Source: JACIYW01 sp014359745 (GTDB taxonomy: Bacteria; Pseudomonadota; Alphaproteobacteria; Rhodobacterales; Rhodobacteraceae). Taken from it: DNA of 64,000 nt. Position numbers and translations under genes: made by a program. Below, in pieces: positions 21,623 to 30,684 of the stretch. The notes below the pieces were generated by a model. It was given only the letters and a program-made list of their open reading frames with translations, ran no database searches and was not told where the DNA came from. The stretch is taken from positions 248,001 to 312,000 of the forward strand of contig JBNPWE010000001.1 in NCBI GenBank assembly GCA_050433985.1, read 5' to 3'. The stretch's first letter is position 1. The number at the start of each line of letters is the position of its first letter.

Positions 21623-23797
21623 GTGCCACGGAAGAAAACGCTTGCCGCCCTGATATGTGGCCTGACAGCCATGATCGGCATCACCCCGACACGGGCACAG
21701 GACACCACAGCCAATAGCGGGCACCGGACCATTCAGACCCGGCCCACGCTGAACTTTTACGGTGTCACCGGCCTGATCGACATGCCAACCGCCGAAAGCC
21801 AGCCTGACGGGCAGTTTTCGGCAACCGTTTCCAGCTTTGGCGGCATCAGCCGTGGCACCCTGACCTTTCAGGCCTTTCCGCGCATATCGGGCAGTTTTCG
21901 TTACTCCCGCATCGACGACTGGAACGCCAGCGGCTTCAATGTCTTTTATGATCGCAGTTTCGATGTGAATTTCCGCCTTCTTGACGAGGGAAGATATCTG
22001 CCGTCGCTGCTGGTTGGGTTGCAGGATTTCGCGGGAACCGGGATCTCGGCCGCCGAATATGTGGTGGCGACCAAACATGTCTTGCCACGGGTCAAGGTTA
22101 CGGCGGGGCTTGGCTGGGGGCGGCTTGGGTCGAAGGGATCGTTCGGGTCATCGCCGTTCGGGGAACGATCGGGCGGATTTCGCGGGCTTGGCGGGCAGTT
22201 CGAATATGACGAATGGTTCCGGGGGCCGATGGCCGCCTTTGGCGGCATAGAATGGCAGCCGACCGACAAGCTGGGCCTCAAGGCCGAACTTTCATCCGAT
22301 GCCTATGACACCGAACGCGGCGGCGGGCGGCGGGCCGGGCAAGACGAGATATTCGATCGCAAGACCAGCTGGAACTTTGGCGCCGAATATCAGGCCGGCG
22401 AGAATATCCGGCTGGGGGCCTATTATCTGTACGGATCGGAAATCGGGCTGACGCTGCAATTTTCCACCGATCCCGGCAAGCGCCCCGACAATACGCCGCA
22501 GGCCGGGCCGGGCCCGCTGCCGGTCAAGGTGCGGCCCGATCGCGCCGCCGACCCCGACGCCTGGTCGCAGGAATGGACAGACCAGCCCGACGCCGCCACC
22601 ATCCTGCGCGGCAATGTCGCCAAGGCGCTGGCCACGCAGGGCATGACATTGCGTGGCATGTCGATTTCGGCAACGCGCGTGCGCATCCACCTTGGCAATA
22701 CCCGTTACGATGCCGAGGCGCAGGCGGTTGGCCGGGCCGCGCGCGTCCTGACGCGGACCTTGCCCGCCTCGGTCGAGCTGTTCGAGATCGTGCCGATGGT
22801 CAACGGCATGCCGTTGTCGGTGGTGACGCTGCGGCGCACGGATATCGAGGCGCTGGAACACGCCCCCGGCAATGACGCGGCCTTGCAGGCGCGCGCCGAC
22901 ATCGGCGACGCGGGCAGCCTTGCCGCGCCCGACATGGCCGCCCCGGCGGAAACGCGGCGGCTGTCGTGGAATTTCGGCCCCTATCTGCGGCAAAGTTTCT
23001 TTGACCCCGACAAGCCGCTGCGCCTGGAAACCGGGCTGCGCCTGTCGGGGCAATACGATCTGTCGCCGGGATTGATCCTGTCGGGGTCTATCGCGCATCC
23101 GCTTGCGGGGAACCTTGACAACAGTCGGCGGCTTTCGAATTCGCTTTTGCCAAGGGTGCGCACCGATCAGGTGCTTTACGACCGAGAGGGAGAACCTTCG
23201 ATCGAGGAATTGACGGCCGCCTATTACACCCGCCCCGGCGACGCGCTTTACGGGAGGATGACCGTTGGCTACCTGGAACGGATGTACGGCGGCATTTCGG
23301 GCGAGGTGCTGTGGAAACCGGTGACCAGCCCGCTCGCGCTCGGGGTCGAGGTCAATTATGTCAAACAGCGCGATTTCGACCAGTTGTTCGGGTTTCGCAC
23401 CTATGATGTGGTAACTGGCCACGCCTCGGCCTATTACGATTTTGGCAGGGGGTATATCGGTCAGGTGGATGCGGGGCGATATCTGGCCAGGGATTACGGC
23501 ACCACGCTGACGCTGTCGCGCGAGTTTGCAAACGGCTGGAAATTCTCGGCCTTTGCCACCTTTACCGATGTTTCGTCCGAGGAATTCGGGGAAGGTTCGT
23601 TTGACAAGGGCATACGGATCGAAATTCCCGTGTCCTGGATCACCGGGCGCGATTCACGCAACGAATTCGGCACAACCCTGCGCCCGGTGCAGCGCGATGG
23701 CGGCGCGCGGCTGCATGTGCAGGGGCGGCTTTACGACACGGTGCGCGACTATGACAAGCATGGCCTGAACAGCCAGTGGGGGAGGGTCTGGCGATGA
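21623..23797 (+). CDS. yjbH: YjbH-domain outer-membrane exopolysaccharide protein
   Basis: A 724-residue protein of the YjbH/GfcD family, linked to export of exopolysaccharide or group 4 capsule and predicted to form a large outer-membrane barrel. The GTG at 21623, with GAGGGA eight bases upstream, gives a normal signal peptide (MPRKKTLAALICGLTAMIG to about TRAQ). The frame extends back to an ATG at 21524, but that would bury the signal under a 33-residue leader. Family blocks include RPTLNFYGVTGLIDMPTA and YISPR-like barrel strands. It overlaps the next gene by four bases. Confidence 0.88.
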   Translation: MPRKKTLAALICGLTAMIGITPTRAQDTTANSGHRTIQTRPTLNFYGVTGLIDMPTAESQPDGQFSATVSSFGGISRGTLTFQAFPRISGSFRYSRIDDWNASGFNVFYDRSFDVNFRLLDEGRYLPSLLVGLQDFAGTGISAAEYVVATKHVLPRVKVTAGLGWGRLGSKGSFGSSPFGERSGGFRGLGGQFEYDEWFRGPMAAFGGIEWQPTDKLGLKAELSSDAYDTERGGGRRAGQDEIFDRKTSWNFGAEYQAGENIRLGAYYLYGSEIGLTLQFSTDPGKRPDNTPQAGPGPLPVKVRPDRAADPDAWSQEWTDQPDAATILRGNVAKALATQGMTLRGMSISATRVRIHLGNTRYDAEAQAVGRAARVLTRTLPASVELFEIVPMVNGMPLSVVTLRRTDIEALEHAPGNDAALQARADIGDAGSLAAPDMAAPAETRRLSWNFGPYLRQSFFDPDKPLRLETGLRLSGQYDLSPGLILSGSIAHPLAGNLDNSRRLSNSLLPRVRTDQVLYDREGEPSIEELTAAYYTRPGDALYGRMTVGYLERMYGGISGEVLWKPVTSPLALGVEVNYVKQRDFDQLFGFRTYDVVTGHASAYYDFGRGYIGQVDAGRYLARDYGTTLTLSREFANGWKFSAFATFTDVSSEEFGEGSFDKGIRIEIPVSWITGRDSRNEFGTTLRPVQRDGGARLHVQGRLYDTVRDYDKHGLNSQWGRVWR

Positions 23798-24447
23798 CAG
23801 CGTCAAACGTGGCGGCCCGCGCGGCTGTGATCGCATGTGTTGCGCTTGCTGCCTGCTCTTCCGACAAGAACAACGTGCGTGAGTTTTCGCTGTTGCGTAC
23901 CGCCCTGGTGCAGAAAATATCAGGCACGGGCAATGAGTTCGAACTGACCCGCGCGCTGATCGACGAGGCGCAGATGCCGCTGATGCTGGCCGAGGTGAAG
24001 CAACATGACGTGCGCGCAACGTTGATCCCGATCGGGCAGAATGGCCCGGTCATCACCTGGTCGGCGCCCGATGGCACCACCTTGTCCCTGCGCGAGGGTA
24101 TCCTTGTGGGCAGCCGCGGGCTGTCGCCCGATCTGATGTCGGCCGCCGTGCCAAGCCTGAACGACCTGCGCGCGGGCAAGACCTTTACCCGCAGCCACTA
24201 TTTCCTGGGCCATGACGATCAGACAGAGCGGGCCGATTTCACCTGTTCGGGCCAGGTCATCGGGCAAACCGTTCTGGAAATATTCGAACATCGCCATCAG
24301 GTTACGCAGATCACCGAAAGCTGCGCCGGCACCGGGCGCGCGTTTGCCAATCATTACTGGGTTGAAAACGGTGGCGAGGTTCGTCAATCGCGCCAATGGG
24401 TCGGGCCGACTGTGGGATTTTTGGAACTACAGCGCCTGGATGGGTAA
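23794..24447 (+). CDS. yjbF: YjbF-family lipoprotein
   Basis: A 217-residue lipoprotein with the lipobox VALAAC and lipidated Cys21. It belongs to the YjbF/GfcB group that accompanies YjbH. Visible blocks are LREGILVGSRGLSPDLMSA and the aromatic end ANHYWVENGGEVRQSRQWVG. It is translated from an ATGA overlap with yjbH. The pair would work at the outer membrane in exopolysaccharide assembly or secretion. No yjbG homologue is seen. Confidence 0.85.
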   Translation: MTASNVAARAAVIACVALAACSSDKNNVREFSLLRTALVQKISGTGNEFELTRALIDEAQMPLMLAEVKQHDVRATLIPIGQNGPVITWSAPDGTTLSLREGILVGSRGLSPDLMSAAVPSLNDLRAGKTFTRSHYFLGHDDQTERADFTCSGQVIGQTVLEIFEHRHQVTQITESCAGTGRAFANHYWVENGGEVRQSRQWVGPTVGFLELQRLDG

Positions 24448-24525
24448 GGTTTTCGCAATTTTTCTTTGATTGGCCGTGGAAACCTGTTAGTCAGAAATCT
24501 GTATCGTTTGGACGGAGAACTGAAA

Positions 24526-24771
24526 ATGAAAAAGATTTCGATGATGGTTACCGCGGCCGCGTTTGTTCTTTCGTCGGCTGGCGTGACCTTGGCCGGTGGC
24601 CCGGTCATCGTGGCTGCAGAAAGTGAGCCGGTTGTGCAGCGCGAGCCGAAAGCCTATGCTGGCGGCCTTGGCATTGCCGGTCTGGTTCTGGCCGGCGTGG
24701 CAATTGGTGCGATCGCGATCGTTGCAAGCGATGGCGGCAACGGTTCCAGCACGACCACGACCACAGACTGA
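24526..24771 (+). CDS. YjbE-like small exported protein
   Basis: An 81-residue protein with a clear signal peptide (1-23, ending GVTLA). A glycine-rich hydrophobic segment GGLGIAGLVLAGVAIGAIAI follows, then a short tail SDGGNGSSTTTTTD. Its size, composition and place beside yjbF and yjbH fit the YjbE-like proteins of yjbEFGH operons, although gene order is altered (H-F-E here). It is 78 bases after yjbF and is followed by a strong terminator. The assignment rests largely on context. Confidence 0.65.
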   Translation: MKKISMMVTAAAFVLSSAGVTLAGGPVIVAAESEPVVQREPKAYAGGLGIAGLVLAGVAIGAIAIVASDGGNGSSTTTTTD

Positions 24772-24814
24772 GAACAGTACCGCGCGATAGCGGCGACCTG
24801 ATCTTGCGACAGAC

Positions 24815-24842
24815 CATAAAGGCCCCTTTCGGGGCCTTTATG
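24815..24842. terminator. Strong intrinsic terminator after the yjb locus
   Basis: CATAAAGGCCCC (24815-24826) pairs with GGGGCCTTTATG (24831-24842) through a TTTC loop, giving a perfect 12-bp stem with A/T flanks. It ends the yjbH-yjbF-yjbE-like transcript. Confidence 0.85.
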
Positions 24843-24942
24843 CATATAATTTCGTCGGTATCGGCCCGAGTGGCGGGAAATCCCCTTGGCCTTGGGCGGT
24901 CGGGCGCACATATAGGGCCAAATATCTGCCAGGGGTAATATC

Positions 24943-25848
24943 ATGCTTGAATTCGGAACTTCCGCGAAACCCGCCGCCGCCGATCTGGTCCGCGATACAT
25001 CCGAGGCCACGTTCATGGCCGATGTGATCGAGGCCAGCCGCGAGGTGCCGGTGATCGTGGATTTCTGGGCGCCGTGGTGCGGCCCCTGCAAGACACTTGG
25101 CCCGGCGCTGGAACAGGCCGTTGTTGCGGCGGGCGGCAAGGTGCGCATGGTCAAGGTCGATATCGACCAGAATCAGCGCATCGCGGCCCAGCTTCAGATT
25201 CAATCGATCCCCACCGTTTATGCCTTCTGGCAGGGGCAACCCGTTGACGGGTTTCAGGGCGCGGTGCCGCCTTCGGAACTAAAGGCCTTCATCGACCGGG
25301 TCGCGGCGCTGGCCGGGGATGGGGGGCTGGCCGAGGCGCTGCAAGCGGCCGAAGAGATGCTCGCCACCGGGGCCGCTGCCGACGCGGCCCAGACCTTTGC
25401 CGCCATTCTGGGCGAAGAACCCGGCAATGCCGCCGCTTACGGCGGCATGGTGCGCGCGCATCTGGCCATCGGCGATCTGGCGCAGGCCGAGGCGCTTCTG
25501 GGCGCCGTCCCCGCCGCCATCGCCGACAAGCCCGAGGTCGAGGCGGCGCGCGCCCAGCTTCATCTTGCCCAGCAGGCGGCGCATGCGGGCCCGGTGGATG
25601 CCCTGCGCGCCGCCGTCGCGCAGGCCCCCGATGATTTGCAGGCCCGCTTTGATCTGGCGCTGGCGCTGCACGCCGCGGGCCAGGTGGAAGAGGCGGTGAC
25701 CGAACTGCTGGACATCTTCCGCCGCGATCGCGACTGGAACGATGGCGCGGCCAAGACCCAGCTTTTCACCATTTTCGACGCGATGAAGCCGAACGACCCG
25801 ATCGGGCAGAAAGGCCGCCGCCGCCTGTCGTCGCTGATATTTGCCTGA
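24943..25848 (+). CDS. cnoX: CnoX (YbbN)-type thioredoxin-TPR protein
   Basis: A 301-residue co-chaperone. An N-terminal thioredoxin fold with FWAPWCGPCK (Cys46, Cys49) is followed by about 190 residues of TPR-like alanine-rich helices. CnoX protects proteins from irreversible oxidation and hands them to GroEL or DnaK. The intact CxxC, unlike the SxxC of E. coli, is typical of alphaproteobacterial forms with oxidoreductase activity. It leads an apparent operon with the LON-domain and Trm112 genes, 17 bases before the former. Confidence 0.9.
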   Translation: MLEFGTSAKPAAADLVRDTSEATFMADVIEASREVPVIVDFWAPWCGPCKTLGPALEQAVVAAGGKVRMVKVDIDQNQRIAAQLQIQSIPTVYAFWQGQPVDGFQGAVPPSELKAFIDRVAALAGDGGLAEALQAAEEMLATGAAADAAQTFAAILGEEPGNAAAYGGMVRAHLAIGDLAQAEALLGAVPAAIADKPEVEAARAQLHLAQQAAHAGPVDALRAAVAQAPDDLQARFDLALALHAAGQVEEAVTELLDIFRRDRDWNDGAAKTQLFTIFDAMKPNDPIGQKGRRRLSSLIFA

Positions 25849-25865
25849 TCCCCATCGCGGGCTAG

Positions 25866-26519
25866 ATGACAGACATGAAAAAGCTCGCAGACCTCCCCGA
25901 GGTGATCCCGATATTCCCCCTGCCCGGCGCGCTGCTGTTGCCGCGCGCGCGCCTGCCTCTGCACATCTTCGAGCCGCGCTATCTGGCGATGCTGGAAGAT
26001 GCGATGAAAACGCCCACGCGGCTGATCGGCATGATCCAGCCGCGCGAGGTGCCGGGATCGGCCGAAAAGCGGCTGCACAGCATCGGCTGCGCCGGGCGGC
26101 TGACCGGATTTTCGGAAACCGAGGATGGGCGCTATATGATCACGCTGACCGGCGCCTCGCGGTTTCGGGTGGTGGAAGAGGTCAGCGGCTTTACCCCCTA
26201 TCGGCGGGCGCGGGTGGATTGGTCGGATTTCGGCCGCGATCTGGGCCCGGTGGAAACCGATCCGGGGTTGCAGCGCACGGGGCTGCTTGACCTGCTTGGC
26301 CGCTATTTCGCCGCGCGCAAGCTTTCGACCGACTGGAGCAGCCTGAACGACGCCGAAGACGAATTGCTGATCAACGCGCTGTCCATGCTGTGCCCGTTCG
26401 ACACCGAAGACAAACAGGCCCTGCTGGAGGCGCCATCGCTGCCAACCCGCCGCGAGACGCTGATAACCTTGATAGAATTTTCACTGCGTGGCGGCCTGAG
26501 CGAGGACTTTCTGCAATGA
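25866..26519 (+). CDS. LON peptidase substrate-binding domain protein
   Basis: A 217-residue protein equivalent to the N-terminal LAN domain of Lon but with no ATPase or protease part. Motifs are IPIFPLPGALLLP, LPLHIFEPRYLAMLEDA and IGCAGRLTGFSETEDGRY. Stand-alone LON-domain proteins may help recognise substrates; their function is not firmly established. It lies 17 bases after cnoX and overlaps the Trm112-like gene by four bases, so a protein-quality-control operon is suggested. Confidence 0.88.
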   Translation: MTDMKKLADLPEVIPIFPLPGALLLPRARLPLHIFEPRYLAMLEDAMKTPTRLIGMIQPREVPGSAEKRLHSIGCAGRLTGFSETEDGRYMITLTGASRFRVVEEVSGFTPYRRARVDWSDFGRDLGPVETDPGLQRTGLLDLLGRYFAARKLSTDWSSLNDAEDELLINALSMLCPFDTEDKQALLEAPSLPTRRETLITLIEFSLRGGLSEDFLQ

Positions 26520-26704
26520 ATGACGCCCCCACCCCCGGTTTTGACCCCAGGATGCTTGAGGCGCTGGTCTGCCCGGTCACGCAGGCCCCGCTGTCTTATG
26601 ACGCGGCGGCGCAGGAACTTGTGTCGCTGGCCGCACATCTGGCCTTTCCGATCCGCAACGGCATCCCTATCATGCTGACCAGCGAAGCGCGCGAAACCGA
26701 CTGA
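26516..26704 (+). CDS. Trm112/UPF0434 family protein
   Basis: A 62-residue zinc-ribbon-like protein of the Trm112 family with LEALVCPVTQAPLSYD and the C-terminal FPIRNGIPIML. Only one cysteine of the usual zinc set remains, as in many bacterial UPF0434 members. Eukaryotic and archaeal Trm112 activates methyltransferases; the bacterial role is unclear. It is translationally coupled to the LON-domain gene by an ATGA overlap and ends this rightward operon, converging on the TIGR04282 gene. Confidence 0.88.
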   Translation: MNDAPTPGFDPRMLEALVCPVTQAPLSYDAAAQELVSLAAHLAFPIRNGIPIMLTSEARETD

Positions 26705-26717
26705 CCCGACCAGGCGC

Positions 26718-27311
26718 CTACAAAAGCCCCGCTGCATGGTGCGCGGCAAGCGAGGCCAGATCATCGAGATCGTCCAGCCGATCGATCAACGCCGCACTGC
26801 CGGGCGCGCAGTTGGCAAGGCTGTCGCGCAACACCGAGCCGGTGGACCAGGCAACGCCCGCAAAAAGCCCTGCGGGCGGGGGCGCCGCCGCCCCGACCAG
26901 ATAGAATCCGCCATCCCCCGCCGGGCCAAAAACCAGCGGCTTTTGCCCAAGCGCGGCCAGGGCGCGCCCCACCTGCCCGGCCCCCAGCCCCGGAATATCG
27001 CTGCCGACCACGATCACCGGCGCATCGGGACGCGCGCCCACCAGCGCCCGCAGCATCCGCGCGCCCAGATCGCCCGATCCCTGCGCCACGCGCTCTGTTC
27101 CGTCAGGCCATAGATCATCGGTGCTTGCGCTGTCATCCGGCGTCACCGACAGGCACAGCCGCCAGTCGCCCGCCGACAGGCGCGCCACAGTTCCGTGCAG
27201 CATCCGCACATAAAGCGCCAGCGCCGCATCCGCGCCGATGTCGCGCGCCAGCCGGGTCTTGACCGAGCCGCGCACCGGCGCCTTGGCAAAGATCACCACG
27301 CGGGCCGTCAT
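26718..27311 (-). CDS. TIGR04282 family glycosyltransferase (DUF2064)
   Basis: A 197-residue GT-A-fold protein with the family start ARVVIFAKAPVRGSVKTRL and the motifs VIVVGSDIPGL and VFGPAGDGGFYLVG. These proteins are annotated as glycosyltransferases and usually occur beside a TIGR04283 enzyme, as here. The substrate is unknown. The ATG at 27311 overlaps the end of the upstream glycosyltransferase gene by four bases; the longer open frame is a shadow of that gene. Confidence 0.85.
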   Translation of the reverse strand: MTARVVIFAKAPVRGSVKTRLARDIGADAALALYVRMLHGTVARLSAGDWRLCLSVTPDDSASTDDLWPDGTERVAQGSGDLGARMLRALVGARPDAPVIVVGSDIPGLGAGQVGRALAALGQKPLVFGPAGDGGFYLVGAAAPPPAGLFAGVAWSTGSVLRDSLANCAPGSAALIDRLDDLDDLASLAAHHAAGLL

Positions 27312-27994
27312 CGCCGCCGCATCCGTGACCAGACCCGGCCCAGACGCGCAGGCGGCACCCCCAACATATAGCCAAGCCGCAGCGCCCACATGATAAGGAT
27401 GGTGCGCAGAACCCCGTTCGCTTCCCAGCGCCGCCCCGATGTGACCACCCTGTCGCGCAGGCACACAGGTGGGCTGATGCGGCGCAGGCGTTTGGACAGG
27501 GCGATATCTTCCATCAGCGCAATCTCGGGGAAACCGCCCGCCGCGTCAAAAGCCGCGCGGGTAACGAAAATCGCCTGATCGCCGGTCGCCACCCCGGTCA
27601 GCCGCGAGCGCAGGTTCATCAGCGCCGCAATCACCGGCAACATCGGGTGATTGCCGCTGATCCGCACATCGAACCGGCCCCAGATACGGGGCGTTGCGGC
27701 AAGGGCGCGCAGAATGGCGGTATGCGCCGCGTCGGGCAGGCGCGTATCGGCGTGCAGGAACACCAGGCAATCGCCGCGCGCCACCCGCGCGCCCGCGTTC
27801 ATCTGCACCGCCCGCCCCGGCGCCGAACCGATGTACCGATCCGCCAGCGCGCGGGCGCGGTTCGCCGTCTGATCGGTGCTGCCACCATCCACCACGATCA
27901 ATTCCACCCCCGCGAACCGCTGGCGGAGATCGTCAAGCAGCGGCGCGATCAACGCCGCCTCGTTGAGAACCGGAAGGATGATCGACAGGGTCAC
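27308..27994 (-). CDS. TIGR04283 family arsenosugar-type glycosyltransferase
   Basis: A 228-residue family 2 glycosyltransferase. Its N-terminus is TLSIILPVLNEAALIAPLL, with the nucleotide-binding VVDGGSTDQT and the metal site FLHADTRLP. The C-terminal MEDIALSKRLRR is the usual acceptor-side motif, and a hydrophobic stretch near the end may touch the membrane. A GTG at 27994 gives the conserved start. Some relatives sit in arsenosugar clusters, but no arsenic genes are visible here. Translationally coupled to the TIGR04282 partner. Confidence 0.85.
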   Translation of the reverse strand: MTLSIILPVLNEAALIAPLLDDLRQRFAGVELIVVDGGSTDQTANRARALADRYIGSAPGRAVQMNAGARVARGDCLVFLHADTRLPDAAHTAILRALAATPRIWGRFDVRISGNHPMLPVIAALMNLRSRLTGVATGDQAIFVTRAAFDAAGGFPEIALMEDIALSKRLRRISPPVCLRDRVVTSGRRWEANGVLRTILIMWALRLGYMLGVPPARLGRVWSRMRRR

Positions 27995-28129
27995 GGCCAG
28001 ATCCACGCGGCAAGGGCCCCCCGTCCTTACCCGCAATCCACTGGCCCCTGCCAGCCCGATTGTTGCGCCGCGCGCGATACCGCAAGGCGGCGGAACAGAA
28101 GGCGGCGCAACAGGCGGCAAGGGGCGCGG

Positions 28130-28864
28130 TCAGCGCCCGAACACGCGGTAATAAGCCCAATCTGGCAGGAATTGCGACAGGCGGAACAGCAGCGAAAACA
28201 GCGGGGGGAAGCTGTGTTTGAAACGGTCGGTGCCCATGTGATCGAACATCGCCTGCGCGGCCTGATCGGGTGCCATCAGGAACGGCATGGTGAAATCGTT
28301 CTGGTCGGTCAGCCGGGTGCGGATGAATCCCGGATTGACCACCTGCACCTGCACCCCGCTGCGGCGCAGATCGGCCTGCATGGATTCCGCCAGCGCCATC
28401 ACCCCCGCCTTGCTGGCGCCGTAGCCGATCGCGCCCGGCAGCCCGCGAAACCCGGCCAGACTGCCGGTCAGCACGATGTGGCCCCGGTCGCGCGCCACCA
28501 TGCCCGGCACCACGGCCCCCAGAACCCGCGCGGCGCCGGTCAGGTTGATGTCGAACATGGTGGCCACCTTTTCGGCATCCCAATCCTGCGCGGCCATTGG
28601 CCAATAGACCCCGGCAAGGTAGACGACACCGTCAACCGCGCCCAGACCGGCCGCCGCCCGCGCCACCCCCGCCGCATCCGCCACATCAAGCGGCAGCACA
28701 TCCACCCGCCCCGGCAGTTCGGCGGCCAGCGCATCCAGCCGCGCCCGGTCCCGCGCGCTGATCACCAGATGCACGCCTGCCCTGCTCATGACATGGGCAA
28801 GGGCGCGGCCCAGCCCCTCGCTCGCGCCGACCAGCCAATAGCGTTTGCCTGCCCAATCCTTCAT
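28130..28864 (-). CDS. Short-chain dehydrogenase/reductase
   Basis: A 244-residue classical SDR: cofactor loop GASEGLG at residues 13-19, NAG-equivalent LAGVYWP, and catalytic YGASK. It is the last gene of a five-gene leftward operon (FAD oxidoreductase, DUF1365, MFS, DUF3833, SDR) divergent from rpoE-chrR. The equivalent block in Rhodobacter sphaeroides is part of the RpoE singlet-oxygen regulon. It probably reduces or oxidises a lipid-derived intermediate; the substrate is unknown. Its start overlaps the DUF3833 gene by four bases. Confidence 0.85.
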   Translation of the reverse strand: MKDWAGKRYWLVGASEGLGRALAHVMSRAGVHLVISARDRARLDALAAELPGRVDVLPLDVADAAGVARAAAGLGAVDGVVYLAGVYWPMAAQDWDAEKVATMFDINLTGAARVLGAVVPGMVARDRGHIVLTGSLAGFRGLPGAIGYGASKAGVMALAESMQADLRRSGVQVQVVNPGFIRTRLTDQNDFTMPFLMAPDQAAQAMFDHMGTDRFKHSFPPLFSLLFRLSQFLPDWAYYRVFGR

Positions 28865-29415
28865 GCACTGTCCTTTCGGCGCAGGGTGGCAACCAGTTCG
28901 GCCACCTTGATCCCGTATTTGCGAAACTGGCTGCGGTTGATGATGGTGCCGTTGCCGGTCAGATACATCCAGTCGGTCGCATTCAAAACATGCCCCCCCG
29001 CATCCTGCGGCAGGCGGATGCGATAGGACAGTTGCAGCGCCGCCCCCGCCTGCCGCCCGGTGCCGGTGCCGATCACATCGGGCGCCTCGGCCCTGACCGC
29101 GCCATCATTGCCCAGCGTCAGCGTCCAGCGCCTGCTTTGCCGCGCGCCGCTGTCATAGTGGAATTCCTCGGTCATCACGCCGGTGTTGCCATCCCACACC
29201 GCGTTCATATCCGCGACAAAGCGCGAACTGACCCGCCCCGTCGGCCCAAAGATCACCCCTTCGCACAGGATCGGGCCGTTCAGATGGGTGCGCAGATCGA
29301 ACGTCGGGCCCTCGGCCGCGTAATCTTCGGGGCGCTGGCCCGCGAAATCCACATAGCGCGCCCTGATCGCCATCAGCGACAGCCCCAAAAACACCCCCAG
29401 AAACAGCAGACCCAT
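28861..29415 (-). CDS. DUF3833 family protein
   Basis: A 184-residue protein of the DUF3833 family. A single N-terminal hydrophobic segment (MGLLFLGVFLGLSLMAI) is followed by a beta-rich domain, with blocks LNGPILCEGVIFGPTGR and GTIINRSQFRKYGIKVAEL. No lipobox is evident, whereas many homologues are lipoproteins. Function is unknown, but the family is regularly encoded with DUF1365 and flavin oxidoreductases in stress-induced lipid-modification clusters. Overlaps the SDR gene by four bases. Confidence 0.82.
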   Translation of the reverse strand: MGLLFLGVFLGLSLMAIRARYVDFAGQRPEDYAAEGPTFDLRTHLNGPILCEGVIFGPTGRVSSRFVADMNAVWDGNTGVMTEEFHYDSGARQSRRWTLTLGNDGAVRAEAPDVIGTGTGRQAGAALQLSYRIRLPQDAGGHVLNATDWMYLTGNGTIINRSQFRKYGIKVAELVATLRRKDSA

Positions 29416-29424
29416 GATCTTACC

Positions 29425-30684
29425 TCACTCTTCTTCCAAAGGGGTTGATGCCAGCAATCCGATTGCCAGCAGTTTCAACGCGCAGGGCACCAGCGCGTAA
29501 AGCAGCGTCAGCATCCACAGCGCGCCGTCGGTATTCGGCCCGCCCGAAACGAAACCGCGCGCCTCCAGCAGCGGCAGAACCGTGACGGCGGCAATCGCCA
29601 GCGTGAACTTCGTCACCAGCGACCACAGGCCGAACGCCTGCCCCGCCTCAGGCGCGATGCGTGCCATGCGCGCCGAAAAGAGGGCGGGCAGCAGCGTCAT
29701 GTCAGCGCCCAGCGCCGCCCCGGAAGCCAGGCAGATCACCGTGAACGCCGCCACATCCCCCGCCCCCAGAAACGCGGCACAGGCAAAGGCCAGCACCGAC
29801 AGGCCCATCCCGGCGATCAGCACGGCGCGCGCGGCGAACAGCCGCGCCAACCAGCCCCAGACCGGCGCGGCGGCAGCGGCTGCCAGAAAGAACAGCACCA
29901 GCAGCGGCCCTTCCCATCCCGGCGCCTGAAGCCGGCTTTCGACAAAGAACAAAAACAGCGTCGATGTCACCGCGACCGGCGTGGCATTGACCAACGCCAC
30001 CAGCAACAACTTGCGCGCCACCGCATCGGCCAGGATCGGGCGAAAGCCGGTTGCCTTGGGCACCGGGCCGCTTGCCTGCCATTCGCCGCGCATCGCCCAG
30101 ACCGATACCAGCGCCATGGCCGCAAAGCCCACGGCAAAGGCGGCAAAGGGCGCATCGGTGATCAACATCAGCGCCGTGGGCGCGGCGGCAGCCAGGCAGA
30201 CGCCCAGCAACCCGCCGGTTTCGCGCCATGTCGCCAGCCGCACATGCCCCCCAGCGCCCAGGCTGGCCGCCCGTTGCACGCCGGTTGCGTAAAAGGTGAT
30301 CATCAGAAAGCTGAACGCCGAGAAAAGCGCGGTCAGCATCAGCGCGAACCACCAAAGCGGCGGCAGCAGCGGCGGCACCGCAAAGAGGCCCAGCATGGCC
30401 AGCGCCATGATCAGCGCCGCCCCCGCCACCATCGCGCCCCGCCAGGCCCGCATTACCCCCGACAACCAGCCCAGAAACGGGTCTTGCACGAAATCCACCA
30501 GCCGCAGCGCGAACAGCACCAGCCCCAGCACCCCAAGGCTGACACCGTAACTGTCCACATAGAATTTCGGCGCGTGGATGTAGATCGGCAGGCCCGCAGC
30601 GGCCAGCACCGCCATGAACACCCCGTAAGCGGGCAATCCTGCGGGGCGCATCGCCGCCCCTTGGCGCAGCGCGGCATCGGTCAT
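29425..30684 (-). CDS. MFS transporter of the RpoE-linked operon
   Basis: A 419-residue membrane protein with about twelve helices, resembling the GPH/MelB branch of the MFS (motifs FALRLVDFVQDPFLGWLSG and YATGVQRAA). The substrate is unknown. Its place among DUF1365, DUF3833 and oxidoreductase genes suggests export or flipping of a lipid-derived product rather than sugar uptake; that is inference. The ATG at 30684 overlaps the DUF1365 stop by four bases; the longer upstream frame is not used. Confidence 0.85.
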   Translation of the reverse strand: MTDAALRQGAAMRPAGLPAYGVFMAVLAAAGLPIYIHAPKFYVDSYGVSLGVLGLVLFALRLVDFVQDPFLGWLSGVMRAWRGAMVAGAALIMALAMLGLFAVPPLLPPLWWFALMLTALFSAFSFLMITFYATGVQRAASLGAGGHVRLATWRETGGLLGVCLAAAAPTALMLITDAPFAAFAVGFAAMALVSVWAMRGEWQASGPVPKATGFRPILADAVARKLLLVALVNATPVAVTSTLFLFFVESRLQAPGWEGPLLVLFFLAAAAAAPVWGWLARLFAARAVLIAGMGLSVLAFACAAFLGAGDVAAFTVICLASGAALGADMTLLPALFSARMARIAPEAGQAFGLWSLVTKFTLAIAAVTVLPLLEARGFVSGGPNTDGALWMLTLLYALVPCALKLLAIGLLASTPLEEE

